This document shows, piece after piece, positions 36,877 to 49,140 of a DNA stretch of 64,000 bases (positions are counted from its first letter, which is position 1; each line of letters begins with the position of its first letter). The notes beneath the pieces were generated by a model. The model was not told where the DNA came from. It saw only the letters and a list, made by a program, of their open reading frames with translations, and did not search any database. Position numbers and translations under genes: made by a program. The stretch is taken from NCBI RefSeq assembly GCF_001482405.1, contig NZ_LPXO01000003.1, forward strand, positions 62,001-126,000, in the 5' to 3' direction. The stretch is from Pseudoponticoccus marisrubri (GTDB lineage Bacteria > Pseudomonadota > Alphaproteobacteria > Rhodobacterales > Rhodobacteraceae).

Positions 36877-36965
36877 GGACGGGGTCCGCCCCCGGGGAGG
36901 ACAGGCGCGCCAGCGCCGGCGCGGGCCGTGCGGACCCTCCGCAGCGGCCGCGCCGGCCGACATGA

Positions 36966-39190
<2,225 letters not shown>

Positions 39191-39211
39191 CCGCGCTATG
39201 CTGCTTCTTCT

Positions 39212-39226
39212 CTTCCAGAAATACTC
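39212..39226 (+). repeat. Diverged copy of the ...TTCC-A-AAATACTC repeat
   Basis: CTTCCAGAAATACTC matches the 3' half of the two repeats at 1743-1767 and 1838-1862, in the same orientation, in the short proB-proA gap. Confidence 0.55.
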
Positions 39227-39256
39227 ATGCCCACGCCAGCCAAGACGAGACACGCC

Positions 39257-40522
39257 ATGAAGGATCTCACCGACATCCCCGCCCTGATGGCCGAGATGGG
39301 CCGGCGCGCCCGCGCCGCCGCGGCCGAGCTGGCCTTCGCCCCGTCCGAGGCGCGGCGCCGCGCGCTCGAGGCCGCCGCCGACGCGGTCTGGGCCCGCCGG
39401 GCCGAGATCGTCGCCGCCAATGCGCAGGATCTCGATTACGGCCGCGAAAAGGGGCTCTCGGACGCGATGATGGACCGGCTGATGCTGGACGAGGCCCGCA
39501 TCCAGGGCATTGTCGACGGGCTGCGCGCGGTCGCGGCGCAGGACGATCCCGTGGGCGCCACGCTGGCCGAGTGGGAGCAGCCCAACGGGCTGACCATCCG
39601 CCGCGTGCGCACGCCGCTGGGCGTGATCGGGGTGATCTACGAATCGCGGCCCAACGTGACAGCCGATGCCGGTGCGCTCTGCCTCAAGGCGGGCAACGCG
39701 GTGATCCTGCGCGGCGGCTCGGAAAGCTTCCATTCCTCGGGGCTGATCCATGACTGCTTGGTCGAGGGGCTGCGCGTGGCCGGCCTGCCCGAGGACGCGA
39801 TCCAGCGCGTGCCCACCCGTGACCGCGCCGCGGTGCGCGAATTGCTGACCATGACCGACAGTGTCGACGTGATCGTGCCGCGCGGCGGCAAGGGGCTGGT
39901 CGGGCTGGTCCAGCAGGAGGCCCGCGTGCCGGTCTTCGCCCATCTTGAAGGGATCGTGCATGTCTATGTCGATGCCGCCGCCGACCCGGTCAAGGCGCTG
40001 CGCGTCGTGCTGAACGCCAAGACGCGCCGCACCGGGATCTGCGGTGCCGCCGAATGCCTGCTGATCCATCGCGACGCGCTGGACACGGTGGGGCAGGGGC
40101 TGGTCAGGGCACTGCTCGAGGCCGGGGTCGAAGTACGCGGCGACGAGACGCTGCAGGCCATCGAGGGGGTGCAGGCCGCCACGGAGGAGGATTGGGGGCG
40201 CGAATATCTCGACAGCATCATCGCCGCCCGGGTGGTCGAGGATATCGACGCAGCCATCGCCCATATCCGGCGCTACGGCTCGGGCCATACCGATTGCATC
40301 CTGACCGAGGATGACGCTGCCGCCGCGCGCTTCTTCGAGCGGCTGGACAGCGCGATCCTGATGCGCAACGCCTCGACCCAGTTTGCCGATGGCGGAGAGT
40401 TCGGCATGGGCGCCGAGATCGGCATCGCCACCGGCAAGCTGCACGCGCGCGGCCCCGTCGGGGCCGAGCAGCTGACCAGCTTCAAGTACCTGGTCACCGG
40501 CGACGGCGCGGTGCGCGGCTGA
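39257..40522 (+). CDS. proA: Glutamate-5-semialdehyde dehydrogenase
   Basis: A 421-residue NADPH enzyme reducing glutamyl phosphate, second step of proline synthesis. The catalytic cysteine is in [13 protein letters not shown], and the N-terminal [19 protein letters not shown] is the family signature. MKDLTDIP at 39257 is the likely start; an in-frame ATG at 39227 would add ten residues and lies right on the repeat. Confidence 0.95.
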   Translation: MKDLTDIPALMAEMGRRARAAAAELAFAPSEARRRALEAAADAVWARRAEIVAANAQDLDYGREKGLSDAMMDRLMLDEARIQGIVDGLRAVAAQDDPVGATLAEWEQPNGLTIRRVRTPLGVIGVIYESRPNVTADAGALCLKAGNAVILRGGSESFHSSGLIHDCLVEGLRVAGLPEDAIQRVPTRDRAAVRELLTMTDSVDVIVPRGGKGLVGLVQQEARVPVFAHLEGIVHVYVDAAADPVKALRVVLNAKTRRTGICGAAECLLIHRDALDTVGQGLVRALLEAGVEVRGDETLQAIEGVQAATEEDWGREYLDSIIAARVVEDIDAAIAHIRRYGSGHTDCILTEDDAAAARFFERLDSAILMRNASTQFADGGEFGMGAEIGIATGKLHARGPVGAEQLTSFKYLVTGDGAVRG

Positions 40523-40530
40523 GCCCGCGC

Positions 40531-41142
40531 TCAGGCGATGGTCAGGGTCAGCCCGGTGTCATCCGGCGCGGCCAAGAGCTTGTGGCCGCGCTCTTCGGCC
40601 AGCAGCACCAGCATGGCGAACTGCACCCGGTCGGGCGTCAGCTCAAAGGGCGCATCGACGCCGTTCACGTGATCCCAGAGCTCGGGGCGGATGGTCAGCC
40701 GCCGCCCCTCGGCGCGGATGCGCCAGCCGGCCGCGTCGCGGCCCAGCTGCACCACGCCACCCTGCGGCAGCGCCGCCTCGCAGCACAGGTAGGCGAGGAA
40801 GGCCAGCTGCACCTCGGCGCGGGGCAGGTCCTCGGTCGGTTGCCAATTGGCCGAGAGCCGGCCGCCACGGCCCAGATCGTCGAAGATCGCCAGCACGTCG
40901 CGCCGCGCCATCAACTGGCCGTCCCCGGCGCTGCCGAAGGCCACGCGGAAGAAGCGGATCCGCGCCGCGGCGCTTTCGCAGCTGTCCTGGATCAGCTCCA
41001 TCTCCGGGGCCAGCTTGCCGCTGCCGCTGCCCGACAGCGACAAAAGCTCCAGCCCGTTCTGGATCGCACCGATGGGGCTGATTAGATCGTGGCACAGGCG
41101 CGAGCCCACGAGAGCGGCGAGCGCGGCACTGGAATGGGGCAT
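40531..41142 (-). CDS. chpT: Histidine phosphotransferase ChpT
   Basis: A 203-residue phosphotransferase resembling a histidine kinase core without ATP binding. The phospho-accepting His18 is in LCHDLISPIGAIQNGLELL. ChpT passes phosphate from CckA to CtrA and CpdR, controlling cell cycle, motility and gene transfer agent genes in alphaproteobacteria. The ATG at 41142 has GGAG six bases upstream, preferred over an in-frame TTG at 41157. Convergent with proA. Confidence 0.9.
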   Translation of the reverse strand: MPHSSAALAALVGSRLCHDLISPIGAIQNGLELLSLSGSGSGKLAPEMELIQDSCESAAARIRFFRVAFGSAGDGQLMARRDVLAIFDDLGRGGRLSANWQPTEDLPRAEVQLAFLAYLCCEAALPQGGVVQLGRDAAGWRIRAEGRRLTIRPELWDHVNGVDAPFELTPDRVQFAMLVLLAEERGHKLLAAPDDTGLTLTIA

Positions 41143-41168
41143 GTCAGGCTCCGGCAAGGGGATAGGTC

Positions 41169-41351
41169 ATGAACGATCTCAACTCACTACTCGAACCGGG
41201 GCAGCTGGTCCGCCACCCGGACCGCCCGGATTGGGGCACCGGACAGGTGCAATCAAATATCGGCGGGCGCATCACGGTCAACTTCCGCGAAGAGGGAAAG
41301 GTGGTCGTGGATGGCACCCGCGTCGCCCTGCTGCCCGTGTTCGATGGTTAA
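41169..41351 (+). CDS. DUF3553 family protein
   Basis: A 60-residue all-beta protein: LVRHPDRPDWGTGQVQSNIG then ITVNFREEGKVVVDG, which matches DUF3553, an SH3-like fold also found at helicase C-termini. Divergent from chpT with 26 bp between starts, so they share a control region. Function unknown, possibly nucleic-acid binding. Confidence 0.85.
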   Translation: MNDLNSLLEPGQLVRHPDRPDWGTGQVQSNIGGRITVNFREEGKVVVDGTRVALLPVFDG

Positions 41352-41464
41352 CGTAATCCGCCAAGTCTTTCGGATTGGTTAAAAGCACGGCGCCGCCTCG
41401 GGCAGTTGCCATTTTGCCGGGCGCATCCTAGAACCGGGCCCATGTCCGGATCCGGGATCGCGCA

Positions 41465-42226
41465 ATGACCACAGAACAGGAGCGGCTCTCGGTCCGGCTG
41501 GCCCGCGACCCGTCCGAGATCGCGGCGGCGCAGCGCCTGCGCTACGAGGTCTTCGTCGAGGAGCTGGGCGGCGATGGCGCGATGGTCGATCATGGCGCGC
41601 GGCTGGAGCGCGACCGGTTCGATCCCTATTTCGACCACCTGATCGCCACCGACCGCGCCGCGGATGACCGCGTGATCGGTGTCTACCGCGTGCTGCGCGA
41701 TGACCAGGCCGCGCAGGCCGGGCAGTTCTATTCCGAGGACGAGTATGACCTGACGCCGCTGCGCCAGAGCGGGCGGCGCCTGCTGGAGCTGGGCCGGTCC
41801 TGCCTGCATCCCGATTATCGCGGCGGCGCGGCCATGTTCCAGCTCTGGCAGGGGCTGGCCGATTACGTCACGCGCCACGGGATCGAGGTGCTGTTCGGCG
41901 TGGCCAGCTTTCACGGCACCGACGTGACGCGGCTGGCGCAGCCGCTGTCCTTCCTGCATCACCGCCACCTTGCGCCGCCCGACCTGCGGGTGCGGGCGCG
42001 GGTGCACCAGGACATGAACCTGATGCCCGAGGCGGTGATCGACAGGCGCGCCGCCATGCGCGAGATCCCGGCCCTGATCAAGGCCTACCTGCGGCTGGGC
42101 GGCACGATCGGCGACGGCGCCTTCATCGACCATGCCTTCAACACCACCGATGTCTGCCTCGTGATGGACACCGCGCGAATGAGCGCCAGCCAGAAGAGCC
42201 TCTACACGCGGGAGCGCGGCGCGTGA
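41465..42226 (+). CDS. olsB: L-ornithine N(alpha)-acyltransferase
   Basis: A 253-residue GNAT-fold acyltransferase. LRYEVFVEELG, DHYD-like FDPYFDHLIA, LELGRSCLHPDYRGG and FGVASFHGTD are signatures of OlsB. It transfers a 3-hydroxyacyl chain from acyl carrier protein to ornithine, the first step of phosphate-free ornithine lipids at the inner membrane. Its stop overlaps the olsA start by four bases (GTGA). Confidence 0.9.
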   Translation: MTTEQERLSVRLARDPSEIAAAQRLRYEVFVEELGGDGAMVDHGARLERDRFDPYFDHLIATDRAADDRVIGVYRVLRDDQAAQAGQFYSEDEYDLTPLRQSGRRLLELGRSCLHPDYRGGAAMFQLWQGLADYVTRHGIEVLFGVASFHGTDVTRLAQPLSFLHHRHLAPPDLRVRARVHQDMNLMPEAVIDRRAAMREIPALIKAYLRLGGTIGDGAFIDHAFNTTDVCLVMDTARMSASQKSLYTRERGA

Positions 42227-43077
42227 GCCAGACCTGGACCGGGTCGGAGCCGCCGCCCGAGGCGCCGCCGATCGGGCTTGCCGGCGGGCTGCGCATCGCC
42301 TGGCGCGCCCCGGTGATCGCGGTGGTGGTCTTCGGCGGGCTGGCGCTGCTGCTGCTGGTGCGGCTTCTCGAGCGGCCGCTCTGCGGCATGGACCGCCCGG
42401 TCACGCCCTGGATCACGCAAGGGGTCTGCCGGACCGTGCTGCGGGTGATGGGGCTGCGGCTGCGGATCTCGGGGCCGGTCATGAAGGGGCCGGGCGCCAT
42501 CGTGGCCAACCATACCTCGTGGCTGGACATTTTCGTGCTCAACAGCCGCAAGAACATCTATTTCGTCTCCAAGGCCGAGGTGGCGGGCTGGCCCGGCATC
42601 GGCTGGCTGGCCCGCGCCACCGGCACGCTGTTTATCCAGCGCGACCGGCGCGAGCCGCGCGCGCAGGCGCAGCTGTTCGAAGAGCGGCTGCTGCACGGGC
42701 ACCGGCTGCTCTTCTTTCCCGAGGGCACCTCGACCGATGGCAGGCGCGTGCTGTCCTTCAAGACCACGCTTTTCGCGGCCTTCTTTGCCGATGCGCTGAA
42801 GCATCGCGTGCAGGTCCAGCCGGTGGCGGTGGTCTATGCCGCGCCACCAGGTGCCGATCCGCGGTTCTACGGCTGGTGGGGCGACATGGGCTTCGGCCCG
42901 TCGCTGTTGCAGGTGCTGGCGCGGGGGCGGCAGGGGCATGTGCGGCTGGCCTACCTGCCGCCGGTGCGGGTCGATGCCTTCCCCAACCGCAAGTCGCTGG
43001 CCCAGCATCTCGAGGACCAGATCCGCCGCCAGCACAGTGCCGCGCTGGCCGACGAGGCCTTCGAGACGGCGGGCTGA
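42223..43077 (+). CDS. olsA: Lyso-ornithine lipid O-acyltransferase
   Basis: A 284-residue PlsC-type acyltransferase with an N-terminal membrane helix (VVVFGGLALLLLVRLLE), catalytic NHTSWLD (HxxxxD), and FPEGTSTDG substrate motif. Pairing with olsB by a GTGA overlap points to the second step of ornithine lipid synthesis rather than phosphatidate synthesis. The start is GTG. Confidence 0.9.
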   Translation: MSQTWTGSEPPPEAPPIGLAGGLRIAWRAPVIAVVVFGGLALLLLVRLLERPLCGMDRPVTPWITQGVCRTVLRVMGLRLRISGPVMKGPGAIVANHTSWLDIFVLNSRKNIYFVSKAEVAGWPGIGWLARATGTLFIQRDRREPRAQAQLFEERLLHGHRLLFFPEGTSTDGRRVLSFKTTLFAAFFADALKHRVQVQPVAVVYAAPPGADPRFYGWWGDMGFGPSLLQVLARGRQGHVRLAYLPPVRVDAFPNRKSLAQHLEDQIRRQHSAALADEAFETAG

Positions 43078-43080
43078 GGC

Positions 43081-43698
43081 TCAGACCATCGCGGCGCGCA
43101 GACGGTTCAGCGCGGCCAGCGGATCTTCTTCGCGCCAGATCTCTTCGCCCACGGCGAAGAAATCGGTGACCGGGGCAAGGGCGCGCACTGCCTCCTCGGT
43201 CAGCCCGCCCTCGGCGACGACCGGAAGCTCGATCATCTCGGACCACCATGCAAAGAGGTCGCGCTCGGCCAGCTCGCCATCCCCCAGCGCGCCCGAGACC
43301 GGCCCGAACGAGATGTAATCGGCGCCGTGCTCGCCGGCGCCCATGCCGTCATGGCGCGACTGGCCGCAATAGGCGCCGACGATGGCATCGGCGCCCAGCG
43401 TCTTGCGCGCCGCCCGGACCGAGCGGGCGCCGTCCAGCAGGTGCACCCCGTCCAGCCCCAGCCGCTCGGCCAGCACCACATGCGTGTCGATCACCAGCGC
43501 CACGTCGGCCTTGTGGGCGACCTCGCGGATCGCGTCCGCCGCGCGGGTCAGGCGGTCCTCGTCGCGGGTGGCAAGGCTCAGGCGCAGGCAGGCGATCTCG
43601 GCCCCGTCCAGCACCCGGGCAAGCGTGTCGGGATAGCGGCCCAGCTCGAACTCCGGAGGGGTCACGAGATAGATCTGCGGGGCGTCATCCATGGCCAT
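43081..43698 (-). CDS. Thiamine-phosphate synthase-like (ThiE) protein
   Basis: A 205-residue TIM-barrel protein. Segments such as VALVIDTHVVLAERLGLDGV, ADAIVGAYCGQSRHDGMGAG and DYISFGPVSG match ThiE, which joins HMP-PP and thiazole phosphate. Some pyrophosphate contacts differ from E. coli ThiE (no VGxS motif; CGQSRHD instead), so it may be a diverged paralogue. GGAG six bases before 43698 sets the start. No other thiamine gene is near. Confidence 0.8.
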   Translation of the reverse strand: MAMDDAPQIYLVTPPEFELGRYPDTLARVLDGAEIACLRLSLATRDEDRLTRAADAIREVAHKADVALVIDTHVVLAERLGLDGVHLLDGARSVRAARKTLGADAIVGAYCGQSRHDGMGAGEHGADYISFGPVSGALGDGELAERDLFAWWSEMIELPVVAEGGLTEEAVRALAPVTDFFAVGEEIWREEDPLAALNRLRAAMV

Positions 43699-43822
43699 GG
43701 GGGGCTCCTTCTTGCGTCAGGACGCGGTCTTACTGCGACCCGGGCGCAAGGGAAACCCCCGCAACGGGGCAAGGCGCCCGCCCGGGCCGGGGCCGGACGG
43801 GCAGGGCGCCCGTTCGCAGTGC

Positions 43823-44569
43823 TCAGTGCGAGACGGCGTTCAGCGCGTCCACGATCGGCACGAAATCGGCCGCCTTGAGCGAGGCGCCGCCGACCAGCGC
43901 ACCGTCCACGTTCGAGACATGGAAGATGTCGGAGGCGTTGGAGGCCTTGACCGACCCGCCATAGAGCAGCCGGACCGAGCGGCCGACACCCGGGCCGAAG
44001 CGGCGCTCGAGGCTGGCACGCATGAAATCATGCACTTCGCCGATCTGGTCGGTTGTGGGCACCTTGCCGGTGCCGATGGCCCAGACGGGTTCATAGGCCA
44101 CCACGAGGTTGTGCCCGGTCGCCCCGTCGGGGATCGAGCCGGCCAGCTGCCCGGCGATGATGTCCAGCGTGTTCGAGGCCTCGCGCTCGTCCAGTGTTTC
44201 GCCGACGCAGACCACCGCGACCAGCCCCGCTTCCCAGGCGGCGCCGCACTTGTCGCGAACGTCCTCGTCATGCTCGTCATGATCGGCGCGGCGCTCGGAA
44301 TGGCCCAGGATCACGTGGGAGGCGCCGGCATCCTTCAGCATCGCGGCCGAGATGTCACCGGTATGGGCACCCGAGGCGCGGGCGTGGCAATCCTGCCCGC
44401 CGATCGCCAGGCCGGGCGCGCGCGACGCGGCGGCGCCGATCAGCGTGGCGGGCGGGCAGACCAGGATCTCGGCGCCGTTCGAGGCCGCCTTGGCCATCTC
44501 GTCCAGCTCGGCCAGGGCCGCGCCCGAGCCGTTCATCTTCCAGTTTCCTGCGGCCAGTTTGCGTCGCAT
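43823..44569 (-). CDS. tpiA: Triosephosphate isomerase
   Basis: A 248-residue glycolytic enzyme. The catalytic residues are visible: Lys in AAGNWKMNG, His in VILGHSERR, Glu in [13 protein letters not shown], and the phosphate loop [10 protein letters not shown]. The start at 44569 ([10 protein letters not shown]) fits the family. Divergent from the 2OG oxygenase gene. Confidence 0.97.
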   Translation of the reverse strand: MRRKLAAGNWKMNGSGAALAELDEMAKAASNGAEILVCPPATLIGAAASRAPGLAIGGQDCHARASGAHTGDISAAMLKDAGASHVILGHSERRADHDEHDEDVRDKCGAAWEAGLVAVVCVGETLDEREASNTLDIIAGQLAGSIPDGATGHNLVVAYEPVWAIGTGKVPTTDQIGEVHDFMRASLERRFGPGVGRSVRLLYGGSVKASNASDIFHVSNVDGALVGGASLKAADFVPIVDALNAVSH

Positions 44570-44687
44570 GATGTCTCCCCTTGTCGGTTCGCGCGCATTG
44601 ACGCCACCGCGGGCAGCGACGTCAAGCCCGGTTGCATGCCTGCGCCCGACATGACATGCGCTGTGCCCGGATGACCCGGAGGCAGGC

Positions 44688-45581
44688 ATGATCCCCAGAC
44701 TGGACTTCACGCAGATCGTGGCGCGCGAGCCCGAGACGCTGGCCGCGCTTGGCCGGGCCGCCCACGAGACCGGTTTCCTGACCGTGCACAACACGCCCGT
44801 GACGCCCGCGCGGATGCGCTTCGTGCTGGCCGCCTACCGCGCCTTCTTCGACCGGCCCGAGGCCGAGAAGGCGCAGGTCGACATGTCGGTGACCGGTGCC
44901 AATCGCGGCTGGGGCGCCTCGCAATCCGAACAGGTCGACCCTGACTCCAACCCCGATTACAAGCAGGTCTTCGATTGCGGCTTCGAAGCGCCCGAGACCG
45001 GGCTGCCGGTCTATGCGCCCAATCTATGGCCAGCGCGCCCGGCGGGCTTCCGCGAGGTGATCGAGGCCTATTACGACGATGCCCGCGCCGTCGCCCTGCA
45101 GATCCTGCGCGGCATCGCCGAGGCGATCGGCGAGGACCGGGCCTATTTCGACGACCGGTTCGCGCGGCCCATGGCGCTTCTGCGCGGCAACTACTACCCG
45201 CCGCGCCCCGACTGGGCGGGCGAGAAGGATTTCGGCATCGCCGCGCATACCGATTACGGCTGCCTGACGCTTCTGGGGGCGGACGGGGTGCCGGGGCTCG
45301 AGGTGCTGGGCCGCGACGGCGACTGGCACGCGGTCACCGCCGCCCCGGGCAGCTTCGTGATCAATTTCGGCGAGATGCTGGAGTCCTGGACCGCCGGGCG
45401 GGTCAAGGCCACGCTGCACCGGGTGCGCGGCTCCTCCGAGGAACGCATCTCGGTGCCGCTCTTCTTCAATCCCGATTTCGACACCAATGTCGCGCCGATC
45501 GGCTCGGGCCGGGTGATCCGGGCGGGCGATCACCTGTCGCGCCGCTTCAACGAGACCTACCTGCACCTGAAGACCGGCTAG
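44688..45581 (+). CDS. Isopenicillin-N-synthase-like 2OG-Fe(II) oxygenase
   Basis: A 297-residue non-heme iron enzyme of the 2OG-Fe(II) type. The iron ligands are AAHTDYG (HxD) and KATLHRV (distal His), with the 2OG-binding Arg in [11 protein letters not shown]. The N-terminal DIOX_N part ([12 protein letters not shown]) is present. These enzymes oxidise varied small molecules; the substrate is unknown. It has its own gap before tig and no partner gene. Confidence 0.88.
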   Translation: MIPRLDFTQIVAREPETLAALGRAAHETGFLTVHNTPVTPARMRFVLAAYRAFFDRPEAEKAQVDMSVTGANRGWGASQSEQVDPDSNPDYKQVFDCGFEAPETGLPVYAPNLWPARPAGFREVIEAYYDDARAVALQILRGIAEAIGEDRAYFDDRFARPMALLRGNYYPPRPDWAGEKDFGIAAHTDYGCLTLLGADGVPGLEVLGRDGDWHAVTAAPGSFVINFGEMLESWTAGRVKATLHRVRGSSEERISVPLFFNPDFDTNVAPIGSGRVIRAGDHLSRRFNETYLHLKTG

Positions 45582-45715
45582 CGGCGCGCCTGCGCATGGG
45601 AATGCCCGCGCAGGGCCAGAAATCGCCTTGCGAAGCGCGGACCCCGTGCTTAGAAGAGCCCAGATTTGGAACCGGGGCGCCCGCGTGCAGGCGGGCCCGA
45701 ACTGACGAGGAACAC

Positions 45716-47041
45716 ATGCAGGTCACCGAGACGCTGAACGACGGCCTCAAGCGCGGCTACGCCATCACCGTGACGGCGGCCGAGCTGGACGAGAAGGTCA
45801 ACGCCAAGCTGGCCGAGGCCCAGCCCGAGATCGAGATGAAGGGCTTCCGCAAGGGCAAGGTCCCCATGCCGCTGCTCAAGAAGCAGTTCGGCCAGCGTCT
45901 GCTCGGCGAGTCGATGCAGGAAGCCATCGACGGTGCCATGAACCAGCATTTCGAGGAAACCGGCGACCGGCCCGCGCTTCAGCCCGAGGTCAAGATGACC
46001 AATGACGACTGGAAGGAAGGCGACGACATCCAGGTCGAGATGAGCTACGAGAAGCTCCCCGAGGTGCCCGAGGTCGACGTCTCCTCGCTCGAGGTCGAGC
46101 GGCTGGTGGTCAAGGCCGACGAGTCCGCCGTGGACGAGGCGCTGGCCTCGCTCGCCGAGACGGCGCAGGATTTCGAGGACAAGGACGGCGCGGCCGAGGA
46201 TGGCGACCAGGTCGTGATCGATTTCGTCGGCAAGGTCGACGGCGAGCCCTTCGAGGGTGGCGCGGCCGAGGATTATCCGCTGACGCTGGGCTCGGGCAGC
46301 TTCATCCCCGGCTTCGAGGAGCAGCTGACCGGTGTCAGCGCCGGCGACGAGAAGGCGGTCGAGGTCACCTTTCCCGAGGAATACGGCGCCGAGCATCTGG
46401 CCGGCAAGGCCGCGGTCTTCGACGTGACCGTCAAGGCCGTGAAGTCGCCCAAGGCGGCCGAGGTGAATGACGAGCTGGCGCAGAAATTCGGTGCCGAGGA
46501 TCTCGACGCGCTCAAGGGCCAGATCCGCGAGCGGCTGGAGGCAGAATATGCCGGCGCGGCGCGTCAGGTCATGAAGCGCAACATGCTCGACAAGCTGGAC
46601 GAGATGGTCACCTTCGACCTGCCGCCCTCGCTGGTCGATGCTGAGGCCAAGCAGATCGCGCACCAGCTGTGGCACGAGGAAAACCCCGACGTGCAGGGTC
46701 ATGACCACCCCGAGATCGAGCCCACCGACGAGCACAAGGAGCTGGCCGAGCGCCGCGTGCGTCTTGGCCTGCTGCTGGCCGAGCTGGGCCAGAAGGCCGA
46801 GGTCGAGGTCTCCGAGGCCGAGATGACCCAGGCGATCATGAACCAGGCCCGCCAGTACCCGGGCCAGGAACGCGCCTTCTTCGACTATGTCCGCCAGAAC
46901 CCGGGCATGCAGCAGCAGCTGCGCGCGCCGATCTTCGAGGACAAGGTCATCGACCACATCGCCGAGCAGGCCACGGTCACCGAGACCGAGGTCACCAAGG
47001 AAGAGCTGGAAAAGGCGGTCGAGTCGCTCGACGACGAGTGA
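45716..47041 (+). CDS. tig: Trigger factor
   Basis: A 441-residue ribosome-bound chaperone. The ribosome-docking loop [17 protein letters not shown] is at residues 42-58, the FKBP-like prolyl isomerase domain at about 150-245 ([20 protein letters not shown]), and a helical C-terminal chaperone domain follows. The start at 45716 follows GACGAGGA. A terminator lies 44 bp after the stop. Confidence 0.97.
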   Translation: MQVTETLNDGLKRGYAITVTAAELDEKVNAKLAEAQPEIEMKGFRKGKVPMPLLKKQFGQRLLGESMQEAIDGAMNQHFEETGDRPALQPEVKMTNDDWKEGDDIQVEMSYEKLPEVPEVDVSSLEVERLVVKADESAVDEALASLAETAQDFEDKDGAAEDGDQVVIDFVGKVDGEPFEGGAAEDYPLTLGSGSFIPGFEEQLTGVSAGDEKAVEVTFPEEYGAEHLAGKAAVFDVTVKAVKSPKAAEVNDELAQKFGAEDLDALKGQIRERLEAEYAGAARQVMKRNMLDKLDEMVTFDLPPSLVDAEAKQIAHQLWHEENPDVQGHDHPEIEPTDEHKELAERRVRLGLLLAELGQKAEVEVSEAEMTQAIMNQARQYPGQERAFFDYVRQNPGMQQQLRAPIFEDKVIDHIAEQATVTETEVTKEELEKAVESLDDE

Positions 47042-47084
47042 TCGCCCGGGGCGGCGCCAGGCCGCCCGCTCAAGGAGACACTGA

Positions 47085-47109
47085 CGCCGGGGCCCGTGCC
47101 CCGGCGTTT
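47085..47109 (+). terminator. Rho-independent terminator after tig
   Basis: A 9-bp stem CGCCGGGGC/GCCCCGGCG with a CCGT loop, followed by TTT. It separates tig from the riboswitch-controlled exporter gene. Confidence 0.75.
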
Positions 47110-47181
47110 CGCGTTCTCAGAGGGGCATGTCGCCCCGCGCGCTTGACCGCGGGCGCGGGCCTTCATAGCTCACGCGTATCT

Positions 47182-47230
47182 GCCCGCCGGGACGACCCGG
47201 CCCAGCACGGGCCTTGCCAGGACGACCTGC
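47182..47230 (+). promoter_or_regulatory. Guanidine-II (mini-ykkC) riboswitch
   Basis: Two small hairpins with the diagnostic ACGR tetraloop, both reading ACGA. Hairpin 1 is GCCGGG-ACGA-CCCGGC (47186-47201). Hairpin 2 is CAGG-ACGA-CCTG (47218-47229). They are 16 nt apart, within the usual linker range. A GGGGG stretch and the exporter ATG follow 19 nt after hairpin 2. In this class each loop binds guanidinium, the two loops dock, and the ribosome-binding site is freed. Finding it directly upstream of an SMR exporter gene is the classic setting. Confidence 0.88.
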
Positions 47231-47248
47231 ACGCGAAACGGGGGTCAC

Positions 47249-47566
47249 ATGGCTTGGATCTATCTACTCATCGCCGGCGGGCTGGAGGTGGCCTGGGCGG
47301 CCGGCCTCAAGAAACTGGGGCAGGCGCCGTCCTGGACGCTGGGCGCGCTGACGCTTGTCACGATGGCCGCGGGGCTGCTGGCGCTCTACGCCGCCATGGC
47401 CCGGCTGCCACTGGGCATCGCCTATCCGATCTGGACCGGGATCGGCTCTGTCGGCTCGGTCCTCGTCAGCGTGATCCTGTTCAACCAGACGCTCAGCTGG
47501 TCCGGCATTGCCGGTCTGGTCCTGCTGATCGCCGGAATGGTGCTGCTGGGCGCTGACGCGTCCTGA
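47249..47566 (+). CDS. SMR-family guanidinium exporter (Gdx/SugE)
   Basis: A 105-residue four-helix dual-topology exporter. Helix 1 has LIAGGLEVAWAAGLKK with the essential glutamate of LEVxWA, the mark of the Gdx/SugE branch rather than EmrE. AYPIWTGIGSVGSVLVSVI matches the AYxxWTGIG motif of helix 3. The guanidine-II riboswitch upstream supports guanidinium as the real substrate, exported in exchange for protons. Confidence 0.92.
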   Translation: MAWIYLLIAGGLEVAWAAGLKKLGQAPSWTLGALTLVTMAAGLLALYAAMARLPLGIAYPIWTGIGSVGSVLVSVILFNQTLSWSGIAGLVLLIAGMVLLGADAS

Positions 47567-47603
47567 GCGCGAAGGGCGCGCCGTACACGCACCCTCGCTT
47601 GTG

Positions 47604-48869
47604 TCAGGCCAGCGCCATGCTGCAACGCCAGCTGGGCAGCTCCATTTCGACCCAGGCACTCAGGCTGTCGCGCCCGGCCTGCAGGCGCCCGCCATGCAGC
47701 TCGGCGATCTTCCGGGCCAGCGGCAGGCCAAGCCCCAGCCCGCCGGCCTGCCGCCGGATCACGTCCTCGCCAACCGCGAAGGGGCGGTCCGCACGCGCGA
47801 TCTGCGCCTCGGAACAGCCGGGCCCCTCGTCACGGCATTGCAGCCGCAGGGCATTGTCGTCGCCGCGCGTTGCGACCAGCGCGATATCGCCCGCACCGTG
47901 GGTCAAGGCGTTGGACGCCAACGCAGACAGGGCGACGGCCAGCTGCTCGCCATCCCCGCGGATCGCGGACAGGGTCTCGTCGCAGCGTGTGGTGACCTGC
48001 CGCGCCTCCACGCTGACGATCGGCTCGATCGGGTCGACGACAGAGCGCAGGAAGGGCGCGCAGGGCAGGGTCTCTTCGGCGAGGAACAGCTCTCCGTTCT
48101 GCAGGTTGGTGAAATGGATCACCCGCTCGATCAACCGATGCAGATGCTCGCCCGAGGCCACGATCCCCGACAGGGCCCGCCGCGTGAAATCGTCACTATG
48201 CGGGGGCTGGCCCTCCGCGCTCTCATGCCTGTGCTGCAGCAGTCTTGCATTGCCCAGAAGCACGGTCAGCGGTGAGCGGAACTCGTGCCCGATCAGGGAC
48301 AGAAATTCCTGCTGCGCATCCGCGGCGATCTGGGCACGCCGGTCCTGGTTGCCGTCGGTCCGCCGGGCGTGATGCTCTTCAAGATGCGCCACGGTCAGCG
48401 CGGCCAGATCCTGAAGGGCGTCGATCTCGTTTTGTGATGGTGCGCCATGGGCGACAACATCAATCGCGCAGAGCGTGCCCACCCGGAAGCCCGAACTCAG
48501 CACAAGGGGCGCGCCGACATAGAACCGCACCTTGGGGTCGAGCACGACCGCAGGGTGGTTGGAGAACTCGCGATGCTCCAGCGTGTCGGGCAGGATCAGC
48601 GGCTGGTCCGACATGATTGCGCGCGAACAGATCGCGTAGTCGCGCGGCGTCGAGTCCAGATCGATCCCCGTCTTGGCCAGGAACCACTGGTGATCGCTCT
48701 CCACCACCGAAACCAGCGCCGCCGGCACGCCAAAGAGACGCGAGACGTCGCGGGTGATGTCCTGCAGGACGGGGTCGGCCTGAAGATCACGCCCGACCAC
48801 CTCGCGCACCTCGCGCAGGCGGGCATGTTCGTTGGAGGCAAAAGGAAAGGTGATTTGCGCGCGCGTCAT
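47604..48869 (-). CDS. GAF-domain sensor histidine kinase
   Basis: A 421-residue cytoplasmic kinase. An N-terminal GAF domain (about 25-165; FGVPAALVSVVESDHQWFLA, APLVLSSGFRVGTLCAID) resembles those in light or redox sensing kinases, but no bilin cysteine is evident. The HisKA domain has LSLIGHEFRSPLTVLLGNAR with the phospho-His, and the HATPase has ASNALTHGAGDIAL, RDEGPGCSE and GLGLGLPLARKI. No response regulator is nearby. Confidence 0.9.
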   Translation of the reverse strand: MTRAQITFPFASNEHARLREVREVVGRDLQADPVLQDITRDVSRLFGVPAALVSVVESDHQWFLAKTGIDLDSTPRDYAICSRAIMSDQPLILPDTLEHREFSNHPAVVLDPKVRFYVGAPLVLSSGFRVGTLCAIDVVAHGAPSQNEIDALQDLAALTVAHLEEHHARRTDGNQDRRAQIAADAQQEFLSLIGHEFRSPLTVLLGNARLLQHRHESAEGQPPHSDDFTRRALSGIVASGEHLHRLIERVIHFTNLQNGELFLAEETLPCAPFLRSVVDPIEPIVSVEARQVTTRCDETLSAIRGDGEQLAVALSALASNALTHGAGDIALVATRGDDNALRLQCRDEGPGCSEAQIARADRPFAVGEDVIRRQAGGLGLGLPLARKIAELHGGRLQAGRDSLSAWVEMELPSWRCSMALA

Positions 48870-49140
48870 GTGTCAGGTCCTCCGCCATGAGTAATGCCAT
48901 GGAAATCGACCATGCGTCCGTGTGAGCGGCACCGAAGCTCCCATCAGATGTGTCTGCCCGTTGCGGGCCAATTGAAGAAACGTCCGACCCGGCCCGCAGG
49001 TTCCGTCAGGCTGCCGGATTGAGGTTCTTCGCCCGGCCCGGCGACTCGCGGTCGACCGGGGCATCCGGCGCGGTACGGGAGATCGGCCCGCTGCGCAAGC
49101 GGGTCCATCGCGGCTCACCGGCGTTGCGATGCGCGCGTAT

